Below, in pieces: positions 25,974-35,055 of a DNA stretch of 64,000 bases. The notes beneath the pieces were generated by a model, which was not told the origin of the DNA, did not search any database, and saw only the letters and a program-made list of their open reading frames with translations. Numbering within the stretch: the stretch's first letter is position 1; each line of letters opens with the position of its first letter. This DNA comes from Acuticoccus sediminis (GTDB lineage: Bacteria > Pseudomonadota > Alphaproteobacteria > Rhizobiales > Amorphaceae): assembly GCF_003258595.1 (NCBI RefSeq), contig NZ_QHHQ01000001.1, positions 930,001 to 994,000 of the forward strand, written 5' to 3'. Made by a program: the position numbers and the translations under genes.

Positions 25974-27280
25974 TGAACGTCCTCCGCGCTACGGCCATCG
26001 CAGTTGTCCTGACCCTTAGCGCGGCGGCCCATGCGGCGGCCGAAACCTCCGCCGACGTCGTCAGCCCGCTCGACAAGCTTGCGCTCGACGTCGCCGCGTG
26101 GTCGACCCAGACGCGCGCCCTGACCCCTCTCCCGTTCATGACGGGAGAGTTCAGCGTCGAGGCGAACGGGTCGGTGAGCTTCCCCGTCATCGGCCGGCTT
26201 CAGGTCGAAGGGCAGTCGCTCAGCGACCTGTCCGCCGAGATGACGGCGGCCCTCCAGGACCGTCTCGGCATCGTCGACGAGATCTTCGTCTCGCTGAAGA
26301 TCGCCGAGCACGCGCCCTTCTTCGTGGTCGGCGCCGTCGAGGCGCCCGGCGCCTTCGAGTACCGGCCCGGCATGACCGCGATCCAGGCGGTCGCGGTCGC
26401 GGGGGGCGTGCGGCGCTCCCAGTCCATCTTCTCGCGCGCGGACCGCGACGCGGCGCGCGCGCTGGGCGACCACCGCCTGCTCGAGCTGGAGCGGATGAAG
26501 ACCATCGCGGCGATCGCCCGCCTCGAGGCCGAGCGGGCCGGCAAGTCGGAGATCGACGTGCCGGGTGAACTCGCCGGCGACCCGATGGCCGCCGCCTACC
26601 TCGACGTCGAACGCGAGGTGATGCGCGCCCGCCAGGACGAGCACGCGGCGGCGCTCAAGTCGATCGAGGAGCTGAAGTCCCTGGTCTCGGCGCGGATCGA
26701 GACGATGGGCAAGGAATCGGAGATGCGCCAGAAGGTCGTCGAAGCGACGCGCGAGGAGCTGGAGACCATGCGCGGCCTCGTCGACCGGGGCCTTGCCCAG
26801 ACGTCACGCGCCAACAGCACCGAGCGGCAGCTCGCCGACTCGGAAGCGCGTCTCCTGGAACTCGAGACCGCCGTTCTGACGGCACAACAACAGCTGAACG
26901 AGGCCGAGCGCGACGAGGTGGAGCTGAAAGGCGACCGCCGCGTCACGATCGTCTCGGAGCTGCAGGACGAGCGCACCGAACTGGGGCGCATCGAAGTGAA
27001 GTTGCGGACCGCCGAATCGCTGTTCTCCGAGGCAGCGCGTTTCGGCTCGACGGTCGCCGAACTTTCTTCCGAGGAGAAGGATCGATCGGTCTCTCTGGTC
27101 GTTTCCCGCAAGGGCCGCGACGGGGATGCCGAGCGCACCTTTGTCGCTTCGTCCGCGACCGTGTTGCGGCCCGGAGACGTGTTGGAAGTTCGAGCACCGG
27201 ACGTGGATGGCGCGGGTGCGGGGTTCGACACGAGCCCGTCGCTCCCGAGAGCCGAGGCCGACACGACAGCCCTCAACTGA
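25973..27280 (+). CDS. Polysaccharide export protein, ExoF/Wza-like (435 aa)
   Basis: A periplasmic or outer-membrane export component. A signal peptide occupies about residues 1-24 (VVLTLSAAAHAAAE). A Poly_export (Wza N-terminal) domain follows, with FSVEANGSVSFPVIGRLQVEG, then a SLBB-like segment with FFVVGAVEAPGAFEYRPGMTAIQAVAVAGG. From about 160 to 360 is a long charged coiled-coil, as in ExoF, and a last beta segment (ATVLRPGDVLEVRAPD). No lipobox cysteine is seen. It overlaps the exoY-like gene by one base and precedes galE by 63 bp. Confidence 0.88.
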   Translation: MNVLRATAIAVVLTLSAAAHAAAETSADVVSPLDKLALDVAAWSTQTRALTPLPFMTGEFSVEANGSVSFPVIGRLQVEGQSLSDLSAEMTAALQDRLGIVDEIFVSLKIAEHAPFFVVGAVEAPGAFEYRPGMTAIQAVAVAGGVRRSQSIFSRADRDAARALGDHRLLELERMKTIAAIARLEAERAGKSEIDVPGELAGDPMAAAYLDVEREVMRARQDEHAAALKSIEELKSLVSARIETMGKESEMRQKVVEATREELETMRGLVDRGLAQTSRANSTERQLADSEARLLELETAVLTAQQQLNEAERDEVELKGDRRVTIVSELQDERTELGRIEVKLRTAESLFSEAARFGSTVAELSSEEKDRSVSLVVSRKGRDGDAERTFVASSATVLRPGDVLEVRAPDVDGAGAGFDTSPSLPRAEADTTALN

Positions 27281-27343
27281 AGGTCTTCGCTGCGAGACGG
27301 TCGCACTCCGGCCATCTTCGTCCTGCAATGGAGTGAGGTGATG

Positions 27344-28342
27344 ATGAGAGTACTGGTCACCGGCGGCGCCGGGTACATTGGCAGCCACTGCTGCAAGGCG
27401 CTTGCTTCGGCCGGATTTGAACCCGTGGTGTACGACAACCTCTCCACGGGGCACCGTCACTTCTGCAAATGGGGGCCGCTCGTCCCGGGGGACATCCGCG
27501 ACGCCGACACGCTGTCGCGGACGTTCGAGGCGATGCGCCCGGTGGCCGTGATCCACCTCGCCGCGCAGTCGATCGTGACCCGGTCCAACGAGGACCCGCA
27601 GGAGACGTTCGACGTCAACGTGGCGGGCACGCTGAACCTGCTCGACGTGATGAAGCGCTACGGCACCGACCGTATCGTGTTCTCGTCGACCTGCGCGATC
27701 TACGGCAACGTCGAGAGCCAGACGATCGACGAGGCCTGCCGCAACAACCCGATCAATCCGTACGGGTCGTCCAAGGCGATGGTCGAGGCGATCCTGGAAT
27801 CCTACGAGGCGGCGTACGGGTTACGTTCAGTTCGCCTCCGCTACTTCAACGCGGCCGGCGCCGACGAGAAGGCGGCGGTCGGCGAATGGCACGAGCCGGA
27901 AACCCATCTCATTCCGATCGTGCTGGACGTCGCCATGGGTCTCCGGCCCGCGTTGCAGATCAACGGCAACGACTACGACACCGCCGACGGCACGGCGATC
28001 CGCGACTACATCCACGTCGAGGACCTCGCCAGCGCCCACGTGTCCGCCCTGACCTACCTCCTGGAGGGAGCGCCGGGCGCCACGGTGAACGTCGGCACGG
28101 GCGCCGGTCATTCGGTGTCCGAGATCGTCCAGGTCGTGTCGCGGCTGACGCGCCGTCCGGTGCCCACCCTGCATGGTCCCCGGCGTCCGGGGGATCCGCC
28201 GCGCCTCGTCGCCAACGCGCGGCGGGCCGGCCAGCTGCTCCACTGGCAGCCAAGAAAAGACATCGACGCGATGATCCGTGATGCCTGGCGTTGGCATCAG
28301 GACCTTCGCAAGGCGGACGGCGTGCAGAGCCTGACGGCCTGA
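27344..28342 (+). CDS. galE: UDP-glucose 4-epimerase (332 aa)
   Basis: Interconverts UDP-glucose and UDP-galactose with bound NAD, supplying galactose for the polysaccharide. It is an extended SDR: MRVLVTGGAGYIGSH carries the NAD-binding GxxGxxG, HLAAQSIV follows, FSSTCAIYG contributes the catalytic Ser/Thr, and YGSSK near residue 140 gives the catalytic Tyr and Lys. IRDYIHVEDLA and VNVGTG are typical. ATG at 27344 is preferred because GAGG lies five bases upstream; ATG 27341 and GTG 27338 are in frame. It likely belongs to the exoY-exoF transcript. Confidence 0.9.
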   Translation: MRVLVTGGAGYIGSHCCKALASAGFEPVVYDNLSTGHRHFCKWGPLVPGDIRDADTLSRTFEAMRPVAVIHLAAQSIVTRSNEDPQETFDVNVAGTLNLLDVMKRYGTDRIVFSSTCAIYGNVESQTIDEACRNNPINPYGSSKAMVEAILESYEAAYGLRSVRLRYFNAAGADEKAAVGEWHEPETHLIPIVLDVAMGLRPALQINGNDYDTADGTAIRDYIHVEDLASAHVSALTYLLEGAPGATVNVGTGAGHSVSEIVQVVSRLTRRPVPTLHGPRRPGDPPRLVANARRAGQLLHWQPRKDIDAMIRDAWRWHQDLRKADGVQSLTA

Positions 28343-28463
28343 CGGCCGGACCTGCGCCGCCGACGCAACCGACGCGAACAGACTTCCGTGGCCTCGCCCC
28401 GGAAGGGTTCCATCCAATCCCCTCGAAGTCTTGCACCCTCGGTGTAGGGCAAGGAGTCGATGT

Positions 28464-29252
28464 GTGACTGCGAACAACAAGCTTCGGCCCATCAGTCGAC
28501 GAATCGAGGCGCTGAGCCACATCAATTCGAGCGCGCTGCATCACCTGGAGCGCCTGATCGGGCGCACCAACGACTTTTCCCGCGGGAGCCTCTTCAGCGA
28601 AGTCGGCTCGGTGCAGTCCCGCCCGCAGGTCATCGTGGAGGGGTGGATGCAGCGCACCCATCTCCTCCAGGACGGCCGGCAGCAGGTGCTCGGCCATCTC
28701 CTGCCGGGCGATTTCGTGAACTTCTCGCTGCACCCGCAGGTCCCCTCGCTGACCAACGTGGAGTGCGTCACCGACGTCGTCCTCGCCGACGCGTCGGAGC
28801 TGCGCGACCACATCGCGGCGGTGGGACCGGACGACCCGCTGGCAAGCGCGGTGCTCCTGGCGCTCGGCGTCGACGAGGCGATCACGATGAACTGCATCGT
28901 GCGCCTGACGCGGCAATCCGCCTACGAGCGGCTCGCCCACCTCTTCCTCGACCTTCACTACCGCCTGTCGCTGGCCGGCTTCGTGGAGGACAACAGCTTC
29001 GAGCTGCCGCTCACGCAGCAGGCGCTCGGCGAGGCGCTCGGCCTCAGCGTCGTCCACCTCAACCGCGTGCTGATGCAGCTCCGGCGCGACGGCTCGATCG
29101 AGCGGACCGGGCGGACGATCACCCTGAACGATCCGGAGCGGCTGCGCCGCCGGGTCGATCACAACATCCCGAGGTGGCGCATTCCGGCCCCGTTTCCCGC
29201 GGCCTGCGGAACCGTCCCGGCCCGGTCGTCGGCCATCTTCGCCACCGTCTGA
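28464..29252 (+). CDS. Crp/Fnr-family transcriptional regulator (262 aa)
   Basis: An N-terminal cyclic-nucleotide-binding-like beta barrel (about residues 20-135, with LLQDGRQQVLGHLLPGDFVNFSL), a dimer helix and a C-terminal winged helix (LPLTQQALGEALGLSVVHLNRVLMQLRRDG). The cysteine cluster needed for an Fnr iron-sulfur centre is absent, and the cAMP-contact residues are not obvious, so the signal is unknown. GTG at 28464 is chosen because AAGGAG lies eight bases upstream. Lying between galE and the UDP-glucose dehydrogenase gene, it probably regulates this polysaccharide locus. Confidence 0.88.
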   Translation: MTANNKLRPISRRIEALSHINSSALHHLERLIGRTNDFSRGSLFSEVGSVQSRPQVIVEGWMQRTHLLQDGRQQVLGHLLPGDFVNFSLHPQVPSLTNVECVTDVVLADASELRDHIAAVGPDDPLASAVLLALGVDEAITMNCIVRLTRQSAYERLAHLFLDLHYRLSLAGFVEDNSFELPLTQQALGEALGLSVVHLNRVLMQLRRDGSIERTGRTITLNDPERLRRRVDHNIPRWRIPAPFPAACGTVPARSSAIFATV

Positions 29253-29273
29253 CGCCAACGCGGATACAGGATC

Positions 29274-30650
29274 ATGAACGTCACCATCATCGGGACAGGC
29301 TACGTCGGGCTCGTGTCCGGCGCGTGTTTCGCGGACTTCGGCCACACGGTCACCTGTGTCGACAAGGACGCGGCGAAGGTGGAGCGGCTCAACGCGGGCG
29401 AGGTGCCGATCTACGAGCCCGAGCTCGACCGCCTGCTGGAGGCGAACCGGGCCGTCGGCCGCATCTCCTTCACGACCGATCCGGCGGACGCCGTCGGCAA
29501 GGCGGACGTGGTCTTCCTCGCGGTCGGCACCCCGTCGCGCCGCGGCGGCGGGCACGCCGACCTCACGTACGTCTACGAGGCGACCCGCGAGGTCGCGGCG
29601 CTGGTGAAGGGCTACACGGTCATCTGCACCAAATCGACGGTCCCGGTAGGCACCGGCGACGAGGTCGAGGCGATCGTCAGACAGGTCGCGCCGGACGCGG
29701 ACGTCGATGTCGCCTCCAACCCCGAGTTCCTGCGCGAGGGCGCGGCCATCGGCGACTTCAAGCGGCCCGACCGCGTCATCGTCGGCGCCGAGACGGAGCG
29801 CGCGATCGGCGTGATGCGCGAGCTCTACCGGCCGCTCTTCCTCAACGAGACGCCGATCATCTTCACCTCGCGCCGCACCGCGGAGCTGACGAAGTACGCC
29901 GCGAACGCCTTCCTCGCCACGAAGATCACCTTCATCAACGAGATGGCGGACCTTTGCGAACGGGTCGGCGCGAACGTGCAGGACGTCGCCCGGGGGATGG
30001 GGCTCGACAAGCGCATCGGCGCGAAGTTCCTCAACGCCGGCCCGGGCTACGGCGGTTCGTGCTTCCCGAAGGACACGCTGGCGCTGGCGGCGACGGCGAA
30101 CGACTACAACTCCCCCGTCACCATCGTCGACTCGGTCGTCGAGGCGAATGCGCGCCGCAAGGAGCGCATGGCGCAGATCGTCATCGAGGCCGCCGGCGGC
30201 TCGGTGAAGGACAAGACGGTCGCGATCCTCGGCCTGACCTTCAAGCCGCTGACCGACGACATGCGCGAGGCGCCGAGCCTCACCGTGGTGCCGATGCTGC
30301 AGAAGGCCGGCGCCATCGTGAAGGGCTACGACCCCGAGGGCATGGACGAGGCCGCCAAGCAGCTCGACATGCACTACGCGTCCGGGACGTACGAGGCCAT
30401 CAAGGGGGCCGACGTCACGGTCATCCTGACCGAATGGAACGAATTCCGGGCCTTGGACCTTCTTAGGGTGAAGGCCATGATGCGGGGCGACGTACTGGTG
30501 GATCTGCGCAACATCTATTCTGCCGACGCCGCTGCCAGGGCCGGCCTCGCCTATCGCTCCATCGGCCGCACCGACGCGCCCGCCGGCGTGCCCGCCCCCC
30601 ACGTCTCCGACGCGGGCCGCATCGACGGACAGAGCCTCCGCAAGAATTGA
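29274..30650 (+). CDS. ugd: UDP-glucose 6-dehydrogenase (458 aa)
   Basis: Oxidises UDP-glucose to UDP-glucuronate with two NAD. It shows the N-terminal Rossmann motif IGTGYVGLVSGACF, the central VASNPEFLREG, the active-site GYGGSCFPKDTLAL with the nucleophilic Cys near residue 263, and the C-terminal UDP-binding domain (ILGLTFKPLTDDMREAPS). Length is typical. It follows the Crp/Fnr gene by 21 bp on the same strand. It implies that the polysaccharide, or another envelope polymer, contains glucuronic acid or a derivative. Confidence 0.92.
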   Translation: MNVTIIGTGYVGLVSGACFADFGHTVTCVDKDAAKVERLNAGEVPIYEPELDRLLEANRAVGRISFTTDPADAVGKADVVFLAVGTPSRRGGGHADLTYVYEATREVAALVKGYTVICTKSTVPVGTGDEVEAIVRQVAPDADVDVASNPEFLREGAAIGDFKRPDRVIVGAETERAIGVMRELYRPLFLNETPIIFTSRRTAELTKYAANAFLATKITFINEMADLCERVGANVQDVARGMGLDKRIGAKFLNAGPGYGGSCFPKDTLALAATANDYNSPVTIVDSVVEANARRKERMAQIVIEAAGGSVKDKTVAILGLTFKPLTDDMREAPSLTVVPMLQKAGAIVKGYDPEGMDEAAKQLDMHYASGTYEAIKGADVTVILTEWNEFRALDLLRVKAMMRGDVLVDLRNIYSADAAARAGLAYRSIGRTDAPAGVPAPHVSDAGRIDGQSLRKN

Positions 30651-30711
30651 CGGTTCGGCGACGGGGACGGCGGCTTCACCACGCACGCCGCTCCCGTCGT
30701 CCATCCCGCCC

Positions 30712-30749
30712 CATGCGCCCGGCAGCCTCACCCGCTGGCCGGGCGCATG
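30712..30749. terminator. Bidirectional terminator hairpin between ugd and beta-helix gene
   Basis: CATGCGCCCGGC (30712-30723) pairs with GCCGGGCGCATG (30738-30749), and AGC/GCT extends the stem with one bulged G around a 7-base loop. It lies between convergent genes, so it can end both transcripts, although U-tracts are weak. Confidence 0.5.
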
Positions 30750-30771
30750 TCGTTTCGGCCGGGGCGCGCGC

Positions 30772-32589
30772 TCAGCCGAGAAGGAGCTCCAGCTCCGCCG
30801 GGCCCGCCTCGTGGAGGGAGACGTTCGCGAAGGTGCTGTTCGAGCCGCCGCCCGCGTCGTCGTCGGTGATGAAGACGAGGTCCACGAACTCGCCCAGCAG
30901 GTCCGCCTCCGCCAGCGCGCCGACGGGAATGTCGAAGTGGGTCACCTCTCCGTCCGCGGCGGCGACTCCGTTGACCGCCTGGTTGCCCCAGAGCTGGGTG
31001 CCGAGGAGCTGGAACGCGTTGTCCCGGTCGATGCGCTCGGCGGTGTCGAAGCCGATGGCGTGGATCTCGCCCTCGTCGGTGGAGGAGAAGTCGAACGAGA
31101 GCACCGTGTCCGGGGTGATCCGGAACGTCGACGTCTCCTTCCAGGCGTCCGTGCCGAGGGTGATTGCGCTGCCGTCGCGCGACACCGCGAAGGCACCCTC
31201 GTCCTGATCCTCGCCGAAGCTGCGGATGCGGTAGCTCTGGCCGCCGATCAGGAGGTCGCCGGTCAGGGTCGGCCGCTCCACCGCGCCGAGGTCGACCGAC
31301 GCGCCCGCGCCGCCGCCGTAGTCCGCGATGTCGACGTCGCGGGCGAGGCCCCGCGCGTCGGTGGCGAGGGGCGCTCCGTCCGCGCCGGCGGCCACGCTCG
31401 AATCACCGGCGTCCACGGCCGGGTTCTCGTAGGAGGAGCGCAGGTTGATCGTGCGCAGCGGCCCGCCGTTGTCGTCGAGCTGAACGCCGTTCCAGAAGAC
31501 CTCCCTGGCGTTGGTCGTCCCGTTCACCGTGCCGCCGGAATAGACCGCGTTGCCGACGATGTTGCCGCCGAGGAGCGTCAGCGTGCCGGCGCCGTCGTGG
31601 TTGTCGACGCCCACGCCGTCGCTGTCGAGGACGATGCTGTTGGCGAGCGTCACGGCACCGACGTTCTCGATCTCCGTGGCCGCATCGCGTGTCGCGGTAT
31701 GCCCGGCGACGGTCGACTGGATGAGCGTGAGGTCGCCTTCGTTGATGATCCCGCTGCCGTAGCCGACCCGCTGGTAGGCCGACGAGTTGAGCGCGAGCGT
31801 GCTGTTCACGAACACGGCCTCGTCGGCGTTGTAGAGCGCGGCGCCCTCGCCGCCGGTGTTCTCGGCGACGAGGCTCGCGTCGGCAGACAGGTCGCCGGTG
31901 TTGTAGATGCCGGCCCCGTAGCCGGCGAGGCGGCCCGAGGTGACGTTGCCGGACACCTCGACGCGCTCCATCGTCAGCGAGCCGCTGTTGGCGATGCCAC
32001 CGCCGGAGCCGCCCGCGAGGCCCCAGCCGACACCGTTTCCGGTGACCGCCACGTCCGTGAGGTCGAGCGTGCCGGCATTGCGCACGCCGCCGCCGAGGCC
32101 GCCCGAGCGGGCGTACCAGTTGTCGGCGATCTCGGCCTCGCGGATCGACACCACGGCCTCCTCGCCGACGGTGACGCCGGCGAGGTAGCCGGTGTCCGGG
32201 AAGTCGGCGCCGCCGGCCGGCGTGCTCCCGGCGCCCTCGATCCGTACGTTGTCGATGGCGACCATGCCTGCGGTGATCTCGAAGATGCCGGCCGCGGCGA
32301 AGACCTGCGTGCCGCCGTAGATGGTGACGTCGCCCTCGCCGCCACCGAGCGCGTCGCCATGGATCGCGACGTCGAAGTCGATGGGGAGGGAGCCGAATTC
32401 GAGCTTGAGGGTCTGGCCGGCGAGTTCGGGCGCGAACACGACCTCCACCTCGGCGCCGTCGTTGGAGAACGAGCGGGCGACGGACAGGGCCTCGCGCAGG
32501 CTGAGGCCGTCGCCGTCGGCGGTCTCGACGCCCTGCGCGCCGGTCCCGTCCACTTCGTCCGCAAGGGTCGTGACTGTCAGTGTCAGCAT
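30772..32589 (-). CDS. Right-handed beta-helix / choice-of-anchor-Q-type protein (605 aa)
   Basis: A large, acidic, glycine/asparagine/aspartate-rich protein. It opens LTVTTLADEVDGTG and contains DGLSLREAL, the usual start of choice-of-anchor-Q proteins. Residues about 100-380 are beta-helix repeats (for example GGGIANSGSLTMERVEVSGN). DNGGPLRTINL and NPAVDAGDS follow, and the C-terminal domain from about 450 (FRITPDTVLSFDFSSTDEGEIHAIGFD) resembles a carbohydrate- or surface-binding beta sandwich. No N-terminal signal peptide is visible, suggesting export by a C-terminal signal. No catalytic residues were recognised. Adjacent polysaccharide genes make a surface or matrix role plausible. Confidence 0.75.
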   Translation of the reverse strand: MLTLTVTTLADEVDGTGAQGVETADGDGLSLREALSVARSFSNDGAEVEVVFAPELAGQTLKLEFGSLPIDFDVAIHGDALGGGEGDVTIYGGTQVFAAAGIFEITAGMVAIDNVRIEGAGSTPAGGADFPDTGYLAGVTVGEEAVVSIREAEIADNWYARSGGLGGGVRNAGTLDLTDVAVTGNGVGWGLAGGSGGGIANSGSLTMERVEVSGNVTSGRLAGYGAGIYNTGDLSADASLVAENTGGEGAALYNADEAVFVNSTLALNSSAYQRVGYGSGIINEGDLTLIQSTVAGHTATRDAATEIENVGAVTLANSIVLDSDGVGVDNHDGAGTLTLLGGNIVGNAVYSGGTVNGTTNAREVFWNGVQLDDNGGPLRTINLRSSYENPAVDAGDSSVAAGADGAPLATDARGLARDVDIADYGGGAGASVDLGAVERPTLTGDLLIGGQSYRIRSFGEDQDEGAFAVSRDGSAITLGTDAWKETSTFRITPDTVLSFDFSSTDEGEIHAIGFDTAERIDRDNAFQLLGTQLWGNQAVNGVAAADGEVTHFDIPVGALAEADLLGEFVDLVFITDDDAGGGSNSTFANVSLHEAGPAELELLLG

Positions 32590-32765
32590 GGGGTTCCTCC
32601 GGACCCGCCTGCCGCCGCAGCGGCAGCAGGTGTGGGTGTTCTTCGGAGGACCAGTGTGCGGAACACGCCGGCGGCGCGCTCGCTCATAGGCAATTGCACG
32701 CGCCGGGGTGCAACGCTAAATTGGACGGATCGCCGCGTGACGGCGTTTCCCGAATTGTCCCGTGT
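32590..32765 (-). promoter_or_regulatory. Leader region of the beta-helix gene
   Basis: This 176-bp stretch separates the purD stop from the beta-helix start. It contains a hairpin CTGCCGC/GCGGCAG at 32609-32626 within the untranslated leader and GGAGGAACC as ribosome-binding site next to the start. A promoter is expected here but no convincing -35/-10 pair was found. Confidence 0.3.
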
Positions 32766-34028
32766 CTACAGGGCGATATCGCCGCGCATCCGCCCGCCCG
32801 GCCAGTCGAGGTGCTTCAGCGCCTCGTAGACGTCGCGCCGCGCGTCCGCCGGTGTCGCGCCGCGCGAAACCACCGTCAGCACCCGCCCGCCGTTGGAGAG
32901 GACGTCCGCGCCGTCCGGCATGGTGCCGGAGTGGTAGACCGCGGCGCCCGCCGCGGCGACGTCGTCGAGCCCGCCGATCCGCTCGCCCTTCCCGACCGGT
33001 CCGGGGTAGCCGTTCGCCGCCACCACGACGCCGACGGCACTGTCCGGCGAGACCTCGAGCGGGGCGTCCGCGAGCGTGCCGGCGGCCGTCGCGTAGAGCA
33101 GCTCGTACGGGTCGCTCGTCACCCGCTCCCACATGATCTGGCATTCCGGGTCGCCGAAGCGCACGTTGTACTCGATGAGCTTCGGGCCGTCCTCGGTCAG
33201 CATCAGGCCGGCATAGAGGACGCCGATATAGGGCGTCCCGCGGTCGGCCAGCCAGTCGAGCGTCGGGCGGACGATGGTGGCCATCGCCTCCTCGCACAGC
33301 GCGTCGGTGAAGCCCGGCGCGGGGGAGACGGCGCCCATGCCGCCGGTGTTGGGCCCCTCGTCGCCGTCGTAGGCGCGCTTGTAGTCCCGCGCCGAGGCGA
33401 ACTCGCGCACGACGTTGCCGTCCGACAGCGCGAACAGGCTGACCTCGGGCCCGGACAGCATCTCCTCGATGACGACGCGGTGGCCCGCCTCGCCGAAGGC
33501 GCCGTCCATGGCGTTGCGCACGGCGGCTTCCGCCTCGTCCTGGGTGTGGGCGAGGACGACGCCCTTCCCGGCGGCGAGGCCGTCCGCCTTCACCACCAGC
33601 GGCGCGCCCATCCTCTCCACGGCGGCGAGGGCCTCCTCGAGGGACTCGGCGATCTCGCAGCCGGCCGTCGGCAGCCCGAGGAGGGCGCAGACCTCCTTGG
33701 TGTAGGCCTTGGACGACTCGAGCTGCGCCGCCTCGGCGGAGGGGCCGAAGACGATCCGGCCCTGAGCGCGCAGGCGGTCCGCGAGGCCCTCGGCCAGCGG
33801 TGCCTCGGGGCCGATGACGACGAGGTCGGCCCGGGCGGCGGCGGCCTCGACGTCCTCGGGAGCGACGCGCTCGGCGATCGCGGCGAGGCCGGCGTTGGGT
33901 CCGCCGGCGAACGCGAGGTGCGCCACCTTGGGCGAGCGCTTCACGGCCGCGGCGAGCGCGTGCTCGCGCCCACCCGATCCGACGATCAGGACTCGTGCAC
34001 CCGAAGGTGCCCCGGAGGGAGACGACAT
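32766..34028 (-). CDS. purD: Phosphoribosylamine-glycine ligase (420 aa)
   Basis: The second step of de novo purine synthesis, joining glycine to phosphoribosylamine with ATP. It shows the ATP-grasp architecture: N-terminal VLIVGSGGREHALA, LVVIGPEAPLAEGLAD, the ATP-binding VVKADGLAAGKGVVLA, GPEVSLFALSDG, NTGGMGAVSPAPG and YNVRFGDPECQ. Full family length. ATG 34028 is chosen; GTG 34052 would add eight residues without homology. It is divergent from ubiA, whose start lies 80 bp away. Confidence 0.96.
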   Translation of the reverse strand: MSSPSGAPSGARVLIVGSGGREHALAAAVKRSPKVAHLAFAGGPNAGLAAIAERVAPEDVEAAAARADLVVIGPEAPLAEGLADRLRAQGRIVFGPSAEAAQLESSKAYTKEVCALLGLPTAGCEIAESLEEALAAVERMGAPLVVKADGLAAGKGVVLAHTQDEAEAAVRNAMDGAFGEAGHRVVIEEMLSGPEVSLFALSDGNVVREFASARDYKRAYDGDEGPNTGGMGAVSPAPGFTDALCEEAMATIVRPTLDWLADRGTPYIGVLYAGLMLTEDGPKLIEYNVRFGDPECQIMWERVTSDPYELLYATAAGTLADAPLEVSPDSAVGVVVAANGYPGPVGKGERIGGLDDVAAAGAAVYHSGTMPDGADVLSNGGRVLTVVSRGATPADARRDVYEALKHLDWPGGRMRGDIAL

Positions 34029-34107
34029 GCCGCGACGATCCTTTGCACTCACGTTTGCGAGCCGTCATAGAGCATGCGAGGGGTTTGTCGAACACCCGGA
34101 GGTGACA

Positions 34108-35049
34108 GTGGCAACGCGTGTGGACCAGGGCCGTGTGGCCGACGCACCCGTCAAGAACTTCGTCGACCGCACTTTGCCCGAGGCGCTGCGGCCCTACGCC
34201 CGGCTCGCGCGGCTCGACCGGCCGATCGGCTGGTGGCTGCTCATGTGGCCGGCCTGGTGGAGCGTGGCGCTGGCGGGCGTCGCCGCCGGGCAGCCGCCCA
34301 ACGTCTGGCACCTGGCGCTCCTGATGATCGGCTCCATCGTGATGCGCGGGGCCGGCTGCACCTACAACGACATCCTCGACCGCGACATCGACGCGCGGGT
34401 CGAGCGCACACGCTCGCGGCCGATCCCCTCGGGTCAGGTCAAGGTCGAGGCGGCGATGCTGTTCATGCTGGCGCAGGCCTTCGTCGGCCTCGCGGTGGTG
34501 CTGCAGTTCAACCCGTTCACCATCGTCCTGGCGTTCGGCTCGCTCGTCATCGTGGCGCTCTACCCGCTCGCCAAGCGCGTGATCGACATGCCGCAGCTCA
34601 TCCTCGGCTTCGCCTTCTCGTGGGGCGCGCTCGTGGGCTGGTCGGCGACGTTCGGGAGCCTCGCGGCCGCGCCGGTCCTCATCTACATCGGCTCGATCTT
34701 CTGGACGATCGGCTACGACACGATCTACGCCCACCAGGACCGGCGGGACGATGCGATCATCGGCGTGCGCTCCTCCGCGCGGCTCTTCGCCAACAACAGC
34801 AAGCTGGCCGTCGGCGTCGTCTACGCGGCGGCGGTGACGCTCTTCGCGTTGGCGACGGGGCTCGCGGGCGGCGGCGTACTGGCGTTCCTGGGGCTCGCGG
34901 CGTTCGCGGTGCACCTCGCGCGGCAGGTGACGCGCCTGTCGCCGGACGATCCGGCCGCGTGTCTCGACGCGTTCCGTTCCAACCGCTGGGCCGGCTGGCT
35001 CTTCTTCGCCGGCCTCGTGGCCGACTCGGTCGTCGCGCCGCTCCTCTGA
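34108..35049 (+). CDS. ubiA: 4-hydroxybenzoate polyprenyltransferase (313 aa)
   Basis: An integral-membrane prenyltransferase that attaches the polyprenyl tail to 4-hydroxybenzoate in ubiquinone synthesis. It has about eight membrane helices. The two magnesium-diphosphate motifs are YNDILDRDIDARVERTRSRP and YAHQDRRDD. DRPIGWWLLMWPAWW is a family hallmark. GTG at 34108 is chosen because GGAGG ends five bases before it and it gives the usual length. The gene ends six bases before the stop of the convergent metalloprotease gene. Confidence 0.95.
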   Translation: MATRVDQGRVADAPVKNFVDRTLPEALRPYARLARLDRPIGWWLLMWPAWWSVALAGVAAGQPPNVWHLALLMIGSIVMRGAGCTYNDILDRDIDARVERTRSRPIPSGQVKVEAAMLFMLAQAFVGLAVVLQFNPFTIVLAFGSLVIVALYPLAKRVIDMPQLILGFAFSWGALVGWSATFGSLAAAPVLIYIGSIFWTIGYDTIYAHQDRRDDAIIGVRSSARLFANNSKLAVGVVYAAAVTLFALATGLAGGGVLAFLGLAAFAVHLARQVTRLSPDDPAACLDAFRSNRWAGWLFFAGLVADSVVAPLL

Positions 35050-35055
35050 GGGGCG

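Noticed and set aside
27960-30731. A 923-codon minus-strand open frame opposite galE, the Crp/Fnr gene and ugd
   Set aside because: Same reason: complementary to three recognisable genes, low-complexity translation and no ribosome-binding site.
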